This document shows, piece after piece, positions 1-10,741 of a stretch of 64,000 nt of DNA. The notes beneath the pieces were generated by a model. That model was not told the origin of the DNA, ran no database searches, and was given only the letters and a program-made list of their open reading frames with translations. Position 1 is the stretch's first letter. The number at the start of each line of letters is the position of its first letter. The position numbers were made by a program, and so were the translations under genes. Origin of the DNA: Endotrypanum monterogeii (taxonomy: Eukaryota; Euglenozoa; Kinetoplastea; Trypanosomatida; Trypanosomatidae). The stretch covers positions 462,648 to 526,647 of the forward strand of contig CM007337.1 of the NCBI GenBank assembly GCA_000333855.2, written 5' to 3'.

Positions 1-525
1 GCCACACTGCTAGGTTGTACAGATACTTTATACGGAGCATATTTCTTTACAGTTTCCCGGGCTAAAAGACGGGAAAATTAGGTGGGTTGCGGCTATAGCG
101 CATCATATATACATATATATATATATAATGTATATTGTTATGTGTATTTAGGCTTCCGTGGCATGTGTGTTCCTGCTTCTTATCTTCTCGGGTTTCCTCT
201 TGTTCTCGTTATTGTTTTGATGTGTGTGTGTGTGGTCAGATATGTGTCGTAGGGTTTGATGGTGCATCAAGACGGAAGACTAGGTGTTTTGTGCCACTCT
301 CTTTACGGGTAGTTGATGCCGTGATCGCAGGTAGTGTGAGGATCTGCTGGTGAAGGTGTGTGCGTATTCGTTGTAGGTTCGACGACATGGAGGCTATTTG
401 TTGCAGCCTGCACCGGGAGCCGAGCACAAAGATGCTGCGAATGTTACTCTGTGAATTGTAATCTGCAAAGGGTAGTGTAGTGCACCAGGCGCTGCCATTT
501 GCATGGCGCAGGCACTGCCCCCCCG

Positions 526-526
<1 letters not shown>

Positions 527-599
<73 letters not shown>
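527..599. repeat. (CA)n microsatellite, about 36 units
   Basis: Uninterrupted CA dinucleotide repeat, the longest perfect microsatellite in the window. The apparent reading frames across it (Thr-His or Val-Cys repeats) are artefacts of the repeat. Confidence 0.97.
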
Positions 600-602
<3 letters not shown>

Positions 603-1724
603 CACATACATGTTCACACAGACAAACAGAGGCACGGAAATAGTATAAACAAACGTCCAGGTAACAGCTCCACATTTTACTGATATTTTGTGCGCAAATG
701 CTGCGTGGGGAGAGTGTTTGTTGGTACGGAGACCTCACGTTCTTATACAACCCTGAGTGTCGTCAACAGGCACCGTGGTAACATACGAAAAACATGTTAG
801 CAGGTGTGAGCTGACTATACAACCTTCCTGCAGCCTTTCCACAGAAGAAGGCCCCCGGGGTGTAATAGGGTGGAGGTGAGCTGCCGCCCTTGTCGCGACG
901 GTAGTATTGTACATGTATCTTTCCAGATGATGGTGGCTTACCTCGGGCGGACTCCACGGCTGTGCGCTTGGCGCCTGGCAGTTCCTGTACTCGGACTCCT
1001 CCCATTATGTCCACAAGGACTGGAAGCTTCCCTTCGAATCCTCGCTGCTCCCATGGGGGCGATCATCCTCACCTGAACTGTAGATAGCCGTATAGGGATG
1101 CATTCCATTCTTTTGTGGTGGACTGGGGCATGGTTCTCCCCTCCCGGGGCCCCATTGCGAGAGGGTGAGTGGCTATGACGCGTCAAGGTGTGCTACATAA
1201 GCTCAGAAACTGTACTTTCAGAATTGCTCCGTTCATAGGTGCTCAAATTTGCCTTGATATCGCTCAGCAGAGTGAGTGAGTGAGGGAAGTGGGCGGGTAG
1301 CAGAGGGAGGTGCTTGCCATCTTCTAACCTGCCCCTCCAGTCCCTCATCCACTGCATGCCTTTTTTTTTTTTTCGCGTGTGGGTGGTGTGTTTACCTACG
1401 GGTGCTTTTTTTTTTCCAAACAAAAGGTGTTTTTCTGCACTTGGAGGTACAATCTGTTTTGGCGACATATGACGTTGCGCTGGCTCAAGGTCTGTTGTCC
1501 AACATTTGGAAAGGATTGAGCATTGATTCACGTTAGCGTCCTCTACTCATAGGCGTCCCTTTCGATGAACTTCCCCTCTCCAGCCACCGCTTCATCTTCC
1601 TTCTCCCTTTTCTTTTTACCATTGTCTTGCACGCCTCATTCACTTCCCCCAACCACTACCACAACGCATCCACATAAAAACACCGACAAATACATACATA
1701 CATACATACACCCGCTTGAACACA

Positions 1725-1726
<2 letters not shown>

Positions 1727-1755
<29 letters not shown>
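1727..1755. repeat. (TA)n microsatellite
   Basis: Perfect TA repeat, preceded by a (TACA)n tract at 1691-1710. Confidence 0.95.
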
Positions 1756-1758
<3 letters not shown>

Positions 1759-2001
1759 TGTACGCAAATATATGTTTGGTCACTCTTGTACAGAAAAACA
1801 GTCAAGGGACAGAGACTCTATCCACACCCTTCCGGTCCTTGATATTTTGCTTTGATTCTCTCGCGGGGTGGCCTCGTCTTATATACCGGCCTGTTTTCGC
1901 ATTTGAAAAAAAAGAGAAATATTTTATCCATGTCTTTTTTTTCTGAAAATTCCTTCCCCCCGTTGTCTCCTTCTTGCAGCGTCCCTTTATCTCATAAATA
2001 A

Positions 2002-2031
2002 ATATATATACATATATATATATATATATAT
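2002..2031. repeat. (TA)n microsatellite
   Basis: TA repeat with one CA interruption, just upstream of the pyrimidine tract of the first gene. Confidence 0.93.
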
Positions 2032-2099
2032 TGATATTCGAGTATTTGACGCTGCGATTGCTGTATATCTTCTTATAAACTCATTCATTCGTGCTTTAC

Positions 2100-2142
2100 A
2101 TTTCCTACTGCTTTTGTCTCTTCCCTCCCTCTCTCATTCTCT

Positions 2143-2174
<32 letters not shown>

Positions 2175-2203
2175 ACACTGGAGGGGGGCTCATTTTTTCA
2201 CAG
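2100..2203 (+). promoter_or_regulatory. candidate spliced-leader acceptor, alpha/beta hydrolase gene
   Basis: A C/T-rich tract at 2100-2146 is followed by a (GT)n repeat at 2144-2174 and AG dinucleotides at 2182-2183 and 2202-2203. The second follows a T-run (CATTTTTTCACAG) and is the better acceptor. It gives a 5' UTR of about 150 nt to the ATG at 2355. Confidence 0.5.
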
Positions 2204-2354
2204 ATCGCCGCCTCATCCCTGTGGCGCTGTTGTTCCCAGTGTTGTCTACGCGGTTGCCTTTGTCGAGCATCATCTGTTCGTAGAGAGGAGTGGGGGTTTG
2301 GGGGTGGAGTGGGATCGAATGCGCGCGTGTGTGTGTGTGTGTGCTCGTCTCGAC

Positions 2355-4784
2355 ATGTCCGGCACGACGAATTTCTCAGAAGTGGTAGCGCCCTCTGAAG
2401 GCGGGGCGAACTCGGTGGTTGCGCCCCCCACCCCCACATGCTGCAGTGATTCGTTAACTTCCACGAGTGCTTCCACGCCCGCCAGAAAAAAAAGCACAGG
2501 GGTGAAAACACCGAGATCAAAGCTGCCAGTGGTTCCTCGCACACCACAGATGGTGGCGGGGGTGCGATATTGTCCTACCTCCCGAATGACGATAGACCTC
2601 TGCTATCAATGCTTTGGTTGTCCGGAGGATGGGTTGCCGCCGATACTTCTCATTGGTGGCCTCAACATGCAGATGACCGCGTGGGACGAAGTCTTCTGTG
2701 AATCTCTGGTGCGTTCTGGTTTCTACGTCATTCGCTTTGACAATCGAGACATTGGTCATTCCACCAAGATAGAGAACTGTGGGAAGATCAAGATTCCAAT
2801 GCTGCTGCTGCCTCACCGCGCAGCCAAGTGGCTAGGGGAAGATCTCCCCTATCAACTGGAAGATATGGCTGCCGATGCCTGGGCTCTTCTTGACGCGCTG
2901 CACATTCCCTCCGCTCACTTATTCGGTATCAGCATGGGAGGCATGATCGCACAACTGGCGGCGCTGCAGGCACCAGAGCGCACGATGAGTCTTACGAGCG
3001 TGATGTCGTCAACGAATGCGCCAGACTTGCCACAGCCAGAGCTCTGGGTGAAGCTGTGGATGATGCGCCGACCACCGCGCAACTGCACTGTCGAGCAGCT
3101 GTTGGAGTTCCGCGTCGACTCACTGCGCCACCTCCTCCGCTACACTCTTCCCCCGGACGGTGCCTACCTCAAGAGACGTTTTCTGTTGTCCCTGCGGCGC
3201 AGCTCCTATGCTGCAGGCCTACTCCGACAGGCTGCCGCCATTCGTCGTGCCAGCGGACGTGACGCCTTGCTGCAGCGACTACATGTTCCCGCCCTTGTTG
3301 TACATGGTGCGCAGGACATCGTCGTTCCACCAATGCACGGATACCGAACAGCCACCATGTTACCCTATGCGCGGATGCTCGTGCTGAAGAGTATGGGTCA
3401 CTATTTTCACCCCGCCTTCTTCCCCACAATTATTGCTGCATTCGCAGATATGGCCGCCTCGACCGACCCCGCAAAGCGAAGCCTCTTTTCCGGACTTTCG
3501 TCTGTTAATGCGACCAAGTTGTGGTCGGTAAATGGTGACGACGACCCCGACGAGCAAGGAGAAGCGATGTCAGAAACCGAATCAGAGGGTGGGGCTGGCG
3601 ACCTAGATACTGAGCTCGCGGTCAAATCAGGCAAAAGCGTGGACGCTACGACGCTCATGATGGCTTCCCTAGGCGAGTACATAGTCCCAGTAGTTGCAGA
3701 TGCCGAGTCTCCCATTGGCAAAGCAGTATGCCGATCGGTCATGGTGGCGGTGCCGGGTGGCAACAGCAGTCCTGCAGTCCCCGAGGCTGTTCTAGTTGAG
3801 AATCTTTTCCAGCGTGATCCCCACGCGAAGCCAAGTCTGCCCATCCCGACCATCGTAAAGCGGTCAGCGCGCTTGTTGGCGGAGAAGTCTACAGTGCAGC
3901 GGACAACGGACTCCGTATCAAATGACAACAGTCGGATCATCTCTCCCTCGCCGCACTCGGAGAAAAGGATAGCGAATCCGCCTTCCAACGACTGGCGCTC
4001 GTCTGCAGCCACCGGCGTCGCGATAAAGCCTTCTTGTGAGACAAAGACCTTGCACGCAGTCCCCACGCCCTTGCCAATAGCACCTCTGCCGGTGGGCATG
4101 GAAGGCGCTGAGCCATTCGTGCTGTGCAGCCCCTCTCGTTGGCATCAACTAAACCCATTTCCACGGTGTCGCTCGCCTGCAGGAGGCAGTGGAATGCTCC
4201 AGGAGAGCCCCACCTGTGGTCCTTTGGTAGACAAGGCCGCGCTACAATACGGTACCTCCTCCTCGCCATCGTCATCATCCCCCTCTGCAGGTGCTGTTAT
4301 GCCCGAGATGTCTGCCTGCTCGTGTGACAAGAGCTCCGGCGCGATCCAGGCGTGCGTGCACCAGCGTTTTCCTTCCTTCCATCCGGTTGTGGCGGGTGTG
4401 ACGGTAGAAGAGTACCTGCGAACGCACAAAACACTTAAAGAATGTACCGATGCTGTCGCTGCCACAGCTGTGGGTTCTTCTGCGGTTGCAAGTGTGAGGG
4501 AGATCGTTACAGTGGAGAAAGCCCACAAGCATGCAACAGCACCCGCCACCGTAACGAAGACCGCAGAGGCACACGCTGATACAGCTCTGGCAGTTCCACA
4601 ACCGGTGCCTGTGGCTGCGATTCCTGGAGGTGTCATGGAGAGTGTGACATCCATTTTAGGCGAGACGATCCATCGTCCCATACCGGAGTGCACTCACACG
4701 GGGGAGGGACTCACCGATGAGGCTTTTTTACACTCTGAGGCGCCACAGAACGTCGTGGATGCCTCCAGCTTTGCTGCCCTATGA
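2355..4784 (+). CDS. alpha/beta-fold hydrolase with long disordered C-terminal tail
   Basis: Predicted serine hydrolase of the alpha/beta superfamily; the substrate is unknown. The catalytic domain covers about residues 45-380 of 809. It has the HGG-like strand (LIGGLNMQMTAW), the FDNRDIGHST segment typical of bacterial-type family members, the nucleophile elbow GISMG (Ser193), an acid in HGAQDIVV (Asp321) and the histidine in MGHYFHP (His349), so the triad looks intact. About 430 residues follow that are rich in Ser, Pro, Ala and Val, with no domain I recognise; this tail is unusual for the family. I chose ATG 2355 (MSGTTNF). An in-frame ATG at 2319 would add 12 residues encoded by a (GT)n repeat, and the frame stays open further upstream without another ATG. 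No membrane segment or signal peptide is evident. Confidence 0.88.
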   Translation: MSGTTNFSEVVAPSEGGANSVVAPPTPTCCSDSLTSTSASTPARKKSTGVKTPRSKLPVVPRTPQMVAGVRYCPTSRMTIDLCYQCFGCPEDGLPPILLIGGLNMQMTAWDEVFCESLVRSGFYVIRFDNRDIGHSTKIENCGKIKIPMLLLPHRAAKWLGEDLPYQLEDMAADAWALLDALHIPSAHLFGISMGGMIAQLAALQAPERTMSLTSVMSSTNAPDLPQPELWVKLWMMRRPPRNCTVEQLLEFRVDSLRHLLRYTLPPDGAYLKRRFLLSLRRSSYAAGLLRQAAAIRRASGRDALLQRLHVPALVVHGAQDIVVPPMHGYRTATMLPYARMLVLKSMGHYFHPAFFPTIIAAFADMAASTDPAKRSLFSGLSSVNATKLWSVNGDDDPDEQGEAMSETESEGGAGDLDTELAVKSGKSVDATTLMMASLGEYIVPVVADAESPIGKAVCRSVMVAVPGGNSSPAVPEAVLVENLFQRDPHAKPSLPIPTIVKRSARLLAEKSTVQRTTDSVSNDNSRIISPSPHSEKRIANPPSNDWRSSAATGVAIKPSCETKTLHAVPTPLPIAPLPVGMEGAEPFVLCSPSRWHQLNPFPRCRSPAGGSGMLQESPTCGPLVDKAALQYGTSSSPSSSSPSAGAVMPEMSACSCDKSSGAIQACVHQRFPSFHPVVAGVTVEEYLRTHKTLKECTDAVAATAVGSSAVASVREIVTVEKAHKHATAPATVTKTAEAHADTALAVPQPVPVAAIPGGVMESVTSILGETIHRPIPECTHTGEGLTDEAFLHSEAPQNVVDASSFAAL

Positions 4785-5880
4785 GGTCAAATCAAAACGG
4801 GCGTCGTCGAGGGTGGGTGGAGAGGCTAAAGCACCAAAGAAATGTGTCTAGCAGGAAAAGAATTTGTGTGCGTGTAGGTGTGTGTGGATGTGTCTTGTTG
4901 TCAAGTTCCCTCCGCAAGAGCTTCCGCAGTTTCACGGAGTGGACAGGCAATGAATATGGGGAATAGCTGCAGTCTTCTTTTGATGAATGCAAGCGGGAGC
5001 GATGAGGGAAAGGTTAGTAGGCCTTGTTACCGCGTTTTTATATTGTTTGCGTATCTAGCGGACTTGATTGCTATGTATCACGTTTTTTTTTTTTGGGGGG
5101 GGGGAGGTGCATGAGCCCTCATTTTCCCCCACCCCCGACGCAGGTGCGCTTTCCGCATCTGAGGGCCGAAGTCTTTTTTGATGTGTCTCTGTGCAGCTCT
5201 GTGTGTTCGTGCATCGCCTAATCACCACGGGGAAGATCGAAACGACAGTGGGGAAGGCAAGTACGTTCAGCGATACGATGGTGACAATGAGTCAACGAAA
5301 TCCAGAAAAAGAAAACAACACATATAAATACGCTTTGCTGACAACAACAGTAGAAGGGGTAACGCTCCATGCCGATGCTGCGCTCAGATCCTCTCGAGAT
5401 GTTGTGCCCAAGACATGCCAGTGTGAGACGCAATGTACCACATGGGCAATCATGGGTACAACAGAGGATGGTCGTTTGATCAGTAAAATCTTCTGTTTCT
5501 GTACTTGTAGTATATATATATATGTATATATATATATGGATGTATATCCCTGGTGGAGACGCCCGGTTCAAGTACTGCATCGCGAGTGTCATAGTTCATA
5601 CAGCAGCGTGTCTCGATGCTGTTTCCTTACAACCTTTGCTTCCACTCCCTTCCACTCCTTTCCCCCCCTCCCCATTCTCAGCGCCAACTCTTGATATCTT
5701 TGGGTATGCAATACGCCAGTGTGTGAGTCTTTAAATTTTTGTTTTTCTACAGCGGCCGTGATACTTCACTGTAACGCCTGAGCATTCTCAGCGCGGTGCC
5801 CATTGTGCCTCCATTTATTCTCACAATCTTCCCGCCTCCTTCAGTTTTGCCCACCAACTTTTATCAGTGTACAGGATTCA

Positions 5881-5921
5881 ATTATTATTATTATTATTAT
5901 TTGTTGTTGTTGTTGTTGTTG
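5881..5921. repeat. compound (ATT)n(GTT)n trinucleotide repeat
   Basis: Adjacent ATT and TTG trinucleotide runs in the spacer between the first two genes. Confidence 0.95.
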
Positions 5922-6159
5922 CCGTTATTGTGACTCCAATTTGCTCTCTCTTCGCCGGAGAGGGGTGGGGTACACCAGCGAAGGTTGATCGTCTAGTGTG
6001 GAATTTTTTTTTTTGGCTCTCTGTGCTGTGGTTTCCTTTCTTCCCCGACGTCCACTTCTCCCTTCTCTATGGCTGCGAAGGAGGACGGGAAAAAGGAAAG
6101 TTACAAAAGGAACCTACTGTGACTAACGGTGCGTAAGTCTCGCATCTCGGTGCCGACCA

Positions 6160-6179
6160 CACCCTTTTTTTTTTTTCAG
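6160..6179 (+). promoter_or_regulatory. candidate spliced-leader acceptor, PLAC8-like gene
   Basis: A C3T14 tract runs directly into CAG (AG at 6178-6179). This is a compact acceptor giving a 5' UTR of about 136 nt. The C/T tract ending at about 5681 is a possible alternative with a UTR of about 635 nt. Confidence 0.6.
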
Positions 6180-6315
6180 GAAGACGTCACCTCTCAGGTC
6201 ATCTGGAACGCACACCAACGTATACACTGCAGAGCTGAAGAGGTGAGGTGAAGCGAGAGGCAGATGAGGGACTTGCGCGCGAACACGGGGAAAGCAAAAA
6301 AAAAAATAGAAGAAT

Positions 6316-8511
6316 ATGAGCTCACGTGGTGGAAGCGATGACGATAATGTGCTTCCTGATGAGCGAGTCTCCAATGGTGCTGCGGTAGCCCCTCGGAGAC
6401 GTCAGGCGTCGGGTACGGAACAAATGGGCGGCTTGGGGACTCCGACCGTCTCGGATGTAGTTGCATCCCCTGGAGCATGGCCCTTGGCACACTCTTCTAC
6501 AGGTTTCACGGCAGTGACTCGCCCTGATGGGTGGGGCGATGCGTATGATCTTTTGGAGCTCCAGGGCAGTCGAGGGGCTCCAGAGGAATATGTGTGCAGC
6601 ACCGGAAACTTCGGCAGCTGCGTGAACTCGTCGGCTCGCAGATCTCGCGCTTTTTCGGCATCTCAAATAGCCTCACATAGCTCCATCGGCCCGGAGATCG
6701 GGGGTTGGCGCAGGTGTACGACATCTGAATCTACTGGCGGTCCCACTATCAAAGCCCGTCCCAGCACGTCCACTCACAGTCCATATAGAGCCGCCTTGAG
6801 ACCAACGACCGTGTCGCAATCGAATACCCTGACAAACCTGCCAACCGCTAGAGCATCGGTTATCGCGGCGAGCTCCCTTGTTTCTCCTCTGCTCACACAG
6901 AGTGCATCGGAAACATGTGTCTTATGTTCCACTGATACCACTGATTTTGTTCAGGCGAGTGAACGTGCCACAAATTTCACAGGGTCAGCGCTCGAGTCCC
7001 CAAAATCGTTGAGGGGGCGGAGGTATGAACCGGATCGGCAGCGGCAGCGGCAGCACGCGCGCAGCATTCTCGAGCAATTGGGGGAGCAGGAGGTGGATGT
7101 TGAGACGGCCTCAGTGCCAGCCATGCCAACTCAACAAACCCTCTCTCGACCAATTTCTCTCCTTGCGCACCAGGATCAGATGACTGGTCACCTTTCCGAT
7201 CCGCCGTCGAGTGCGGATGCCAACCTTTCCATGATGAGTGAGCGCGCCTCTGTCGATAACATGAATGGGTATAGTGTACCCTTTGCATCGCAGCGCGATG
7301 CTCGACCAACGATTCCTCCGCCCACTCCACTTTTTGATGTTATTAACCATGTCAGTACCGCCATAAGAATTCCTCAGCAGGCGGAGAGCGGTAGGGAGGA
7401 GTCGGAGGAGGCCGCTGGCCTTAGACCCGTTACTGAGCTCCCCTCTTTCTCCAGCCCCTCTCCATCGTCTGGGGACGCGCTGGCGACGAGGCGTGTGTTT
7501 CTCCAGCAGGCCCACGCTGCTAACACTGAGGAGCGCCGTGTACGTCTTCTATACCACACTCGACCACGATGTCAAGTAACAACGCGTCCTTTGGTAGTGA
7601 CGAACACTCTGCTAGATCGACCGGGGTGGTCGAGACCGCTCTGCGACCCTGTCTTGTGTCTTCCATGTATGCGCAACACGGTGTACTCAAAGCTGCTTCG
7701 CACGACGAACCCAACGTTATGGGAGCCAGATTTCTTTGGGTTGCCGCCGTCACACATCGCCGCTTCTGTGCATGATACCCTAGAGGGTTTCAGAGATACG
7801 CAGCTTCACTTTCCCAGCGGGCGTGTTCCCGTCGAGGAGGGTGTGTCACGCACTCATATTGGGACCCTTTCCCAGACTGTACCTCTTCTATACGACTTAC
7901 CCCTCACGGCACAGAGGCGAGCGCATAACGCAGCACGCAACGCGAATCCTCACAGTGAAGCGTTTCATTCTTTGCCAACTACGGTGTGGCCAAACCCCTT
8001 CAACCGCCCCTCTGCCCGCTCAGCGACAAGTACACCCAGGGAGGTGCTCAACGCCGATGGTGAAATGGATGGCTCACCGGTGTACGTGTTCAACAACTGT
8101 CTTCATCTTCTGTATCGTTGCTTTTGCGTGCGATGCTCCATCGCTTCCCAGGCACACGTGTTACAAGCTGACGCTACAATGCGTGGCTTTAAAAGCGAAC
8201 CCTTCCCGTGCTGCAGTTGCCTGGCGGTGGAGTCGGCATCGTACTCAGACATTTTATGCTTTCTGAGTCTCTTGGATTGTGTCACACTAGGCATGCCAAT
8301 GGGGTGTTGTTGCTATCATGGTATGGGCACCACTTTGTACGGGTGGCACCTCCGGTACATGCTGCGCGCGCGCTATCGTATCTTTGCCTGGACCTCGATT
8401 GACCTACTCATAATGTGCTGCATCCCTGGCCTCGCAGTGGACCAGCAAGGGGCTGAGCTTCTCCTCAATGGCACACCTGAAGCCACTATAGGGCTGCACT
8501 TTATGATTTAG
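6316..8511 (+). CDS. PLAC8-like Cys-rich protein with long Ser/Pro-rich N-terminus
   Basis: 731 residues. About the first 400 are low-complexity Ser/Thr/Ala/Arg-rich sequence. The C-terminal part is Cys-rich and resembles the PLAC8 family. It has a Trp-to-Cys entry segment (GWSRPLCDPVLCLPCMRN, about 436-453) and later clusters CFCVRC, CCSC and CCC. It ends with an R-x2-Y-x-I...D...C...Q...EL pattern (LRARYRI...CCIPGLAVDQQGAEL), which matches the end of PLAC8 domains. In trypanosomatids, PLAC8 proteins are annotated as ama1-type proteins; their role is uncertain, and in other eukaryotes the family is linked to membranes, ion handling and organ size. About 130 residues separate the two Cys-rich parts, more than usual. 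The start is the first in-frame ATG. The PLAC8 assignment rests on motif spacing only. Confidence 0.75.
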   Translation: MSSRGGSDDDNVLPDERVSNGAAVAPRRRQASGTEQMGGLGTPTVSDVVASPGAWPLAHSSTGFTAVTRPDGWGDAYDLLELQGSRGAPEEYVCSTGNFGSCVNSSARRSRAFSASQIASHSSIGPEIGGWRRCTTSESTGGPTIKARPSTSTHSPYRAALRPTTVSQSNTLTNLPTARASVIAASSLVSPLLTQSASETCVLCSTDTTDFVQASERATNFTGSALESPKSLRGRRYEPDRQRQRQHARSILEQLGEQEVDVETASVPAMPTQQTLSRPISLLAHQDQMTGHLSDPPSSADANLSMMSERASVDNMNGYSVPFASQRDARPTIPPPTPLFDVINHVSTAIRIPQQAESGREESEEAAGLRPVTELPSFSSPSPSSGDALATRRVFLQQAHAANTEERRVRLLYHTRPRCQVTTRPLVVTNTLLDRPGWSRPLCDPVLCLPCMRNTVYSKLLRTTNPTLWEPDFFGLPPSHIAASVHDTLEGFRDTQLHFPSGRVPVEEGVSRTHIGTLSQTVPLLYDLPLTAQRRAHNAARNANPHSEAFHSLPTTVWPNPFNRPSARSATSTPREVLNADGEMDGSPVYVFNNCLHLLYRCFCVRCSIASQAHVLQADATMRGFKSEPFPCCSCLAVESASYSDILCFLSLLDCVTLGMPMGCCCYHGMGTTLYGWHLRYMLRARYRIFAWTSIDLLIMCCIPGLAVDQQGAELLLNGTPEATIGLHFMI

Positions 8512-9519
8512 CTGAGGGGAGGGGAAGGGAGACAACACGACCGCGTTCCGTTGCTGGTGTCTTTCAGTCGCCGTTTTATTCAACACACGCGAGCCAACAT
8601 GCAAATGTTTGTCTCTTTCTTTTTACTTCTCTCTCTCTCTCTCTGTGTATATGTGTGTGTGTATATGTGTGTGTGCTTCAGAGGCGCCTGCCAGCGAACC
8701 CCTAAGCGGATTCGTACACAGTGCCGTGTCGCTAGACACTTTACACCCCCTCTGAGGTCAGTGTAGGCGAGCCCGCTGTCTTGCATCGGAGCAGGTATCA
8801 GTGCCACCTGTCGGTCAACAATGAAATCAGGCTACTGCGGCTCGCTGTCACAATCCTGGAAAAAAAAACATCCGCCAAACCCACTTTGTTATCGACTGTG
8901 GCGTCGTACTTGACCGGCAACAATCAGGCAAGCGGTGTATCAGGAATCCTGTGGCTGAGCCACAGAGAAGGGAATGTACAAACGCTCATTACCTCATTCT
9001 AGTTTTGCTCACCCGGTTCCTCCCTGCTCAGGGTCTCACCGTCCTTTAGAATGTGCGATCTTTTGCAGCTGGCCGACGTACTTCAAGGGATTTGGCAGTC
9101 ACGATCCTCTGCTGTCGATGTCATCTTTGCCAACGCTGCTGTTACAACGCCCACCTCTGTGTGTTGTATGCAAAATCCCCCCTTTCCCACTCCTTATTTC
9201 TACTATCTTCCGCGTCATGGTTATTTTTTGTTAAATTTCTGCACGACGGAATGGCCCTTTTCTCTGTATATATAGGAGAGAATTTCAGCTGTTGTCGAAG
9301 ATGGGAAGGTACACAGGCAGTGAGAGGAGAGGGTGGGGGTTGTGGAGCGTCACAAGACACACCGGCGGCCTCTACTTGTGATTCTCTCCCTCCACCCTCC
9401 TACAGACATATCCACACAGATCTGTATAAATCTTTTTCTGTGTATGTGTCTCTCGCTGCACGAGATCTCCAGGCTTTCCTGCCATTTTCTTCTTCCTCAA
9501 AAAAATGGACTCATCTGTC

Positions 9520-9584
9520 TATATATAAATGTGCATATATATACATATATAATATATACATATGATATATATATATATATATAT
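9520..9584. repeat. imperfect (TA)n tract
   Basis: TA-rich repeat with GCA and CAT interruptions in the spacer. Confidence 0.9.
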
Positions 9585-10114
9585 TCGCATTCATATACAG
9601 CGGCGTGTGTACTCATCGTCATTTTCTCCTGTGCTTTTATGTAAGGAAATGTTTTTTTTTTCTGCTGTGCAAAGGTTTCCTGTTTCGTCCATTCGTTCAT
9701 CAACCCCCCCCCTCCCCCTCCCCGCCTTTTTTTTTCCCCTCCCTCCTCACCTTCCTCTCCATTTTTTTTTTTTTCGTTTCCAATGATGTGTTGATATGTG
9801 CAGATGCCTGCGCCATCCTTCTCCCAACAAGACATCTGCCCTTTTATCTTGTGATGACTTCAGCCCTCCCTTCTGCCCTCGCCCCATTCCTCAATTCCTT
9901 CCTTCATCGTTTTTGCTTGCGCACACACGCACTGTATGCCTGCTTCACCGGTCTTTTTGTTGCTGTTGCAGTGTGTGTGGAGGTGGTTTCTAATTGTCCT
10001 CGTCATTATCACAATTGACCACGTGGGGTGAGTGATGGGCACCTTGGCGGCTCTTCGATTACTTTTTTTTTTCTTTGGTTATTCCAACACGAACGCCATC
10101 ACGCATGTACACCC

Positions 10115-10120
<6 letters not shown>

Positions 10121-10149
<29 letters not shown>
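10121..10149. repeat. (TA)n microsatellite
   Basis: Perfect TA repeat flanked by CA-rich sequence. Confidence 0.95.
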
Positions 10150-10155
<6 letters not shown>

Positions 10156-10499
10156 CACACAGGCGGGCACTCGGGGCTGTCTTGTAGTGTCATTACCGCT
10201 TTATGAGCCCCGAGTACTATTTCTCTATTGCCGCCGGTGTGGAGAACATATCTCTAACCCCCCCCCTTTTCCCCACGATTCTGCCTGCTACCGTTAGATT
10301 CTCATCACCTTACCTGCTCGCTCGCAACCTCTGGTCTCCAGGGTTGACCGTGACTACTTATTTTGGGCCCAAGGAGACTTCCACATGCATGTTCTTGATC
10401 TCTCCATGTGTTTCCCCTCTCTCAGGTTCAACAGATTCGTTCCCCCAGCGCGTCTACTCATGTGAGCTCCTCTCTGCTGCTTCTGTTTTTTTTTTTTTC

Positions 10500-10530
<31 letters not shown>
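10500..10530. repeat. (TG)n microsatellite
   Basis: Perfect TG repeat immediately after a T12 tract. Confidence 0.95.
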
Positions 10531-10531
<1 letters not shown>

Positions 10532-10697
10532 TGCTTCTCCTCACTGTTACCCCTCCCCCCCCTCTTTCATCGATGCCGCAGACTCGCTTCGCTTTCTTCT
10601 CTGAAGACACACGCAGACAAAGAAAAGAGCGAGAAGTGAGTGGGGTCGGTGTATAGGAAGGAGATCATGTCCATATCAAGATCGAGATAAAAATATG

Positions 10698-10701
<4 letters not shown>

Positions 10702-10740
<39 letters not shown>
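10702..10740. repeat. (TA)n microsatellite
   Basis: TA repeat with one TG interruption. Confidence 0.95.

Positions 10741-10741
<1 letters not shown>

Larger units (their letters stand above)
1..2354. other. gene-free spacer, probably 3' UTR/intergenic
   Basis: I find no supportable coding sequence here. The stretch holds a short (TA)n at about 104-127, a long (CA)n at 527-599, a more complex GC-richer island at about 870-1190, a TACA repeat at 1691-1710, (TA)n tracts at 1727-1755 and 2002-2031, and a pyrimidine-rich leader before the first gene. The open frames present are short and mostly repeat-encoded. The stop codon of the preceding gene must lie upstream of the window. Confidence 0.7.
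4785..6315. other. intergenic spacer with microsatellites and two acceptor candidates
   Basis: No convincing gene. The spacer contains poly-T and poly-G runs near 5083-5104, a (TA)n at 5511-5537, and (ATT)n followed by (GTT)n at 5881-5921. A strong C/T tract at 5639-5680 ends in CTCAG, and a poly-T tract before 6179 is the nearest acceptor to the next gene. An open frame at 5191-5694 runs through the TA repeat and is not supported. Confidence 0.7.

Noticed and set aside
236..750. Open frames on both strands across the (CA)n repeat
   Set aside because: They consist mostly of repeat-encoded Val-Cys or Thr-His runs and have no conserved features.
3407..4693. Long minus-strand open frames opposite the hydrolase tail
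   Set aside because: Antisense frames stay open because of G/C-rich third codon positions in the real gene. The sense frame has the domain and the splice signals.
5560..5590. GGTTCAAGT motif resembling a tRNA B box
   Set aside because: It does not fit the GGTTCRANYCC consensus, and no acceptor stem or A box can be drawn around it.
5191..5694. 167-codon open frame between the first two genes
   Set aside because: It runs through a (TA)n tract (Ile-Tyr repeat), has poor third-position bias, and lacks any recognisable motif. It is most likely UTR sequence.
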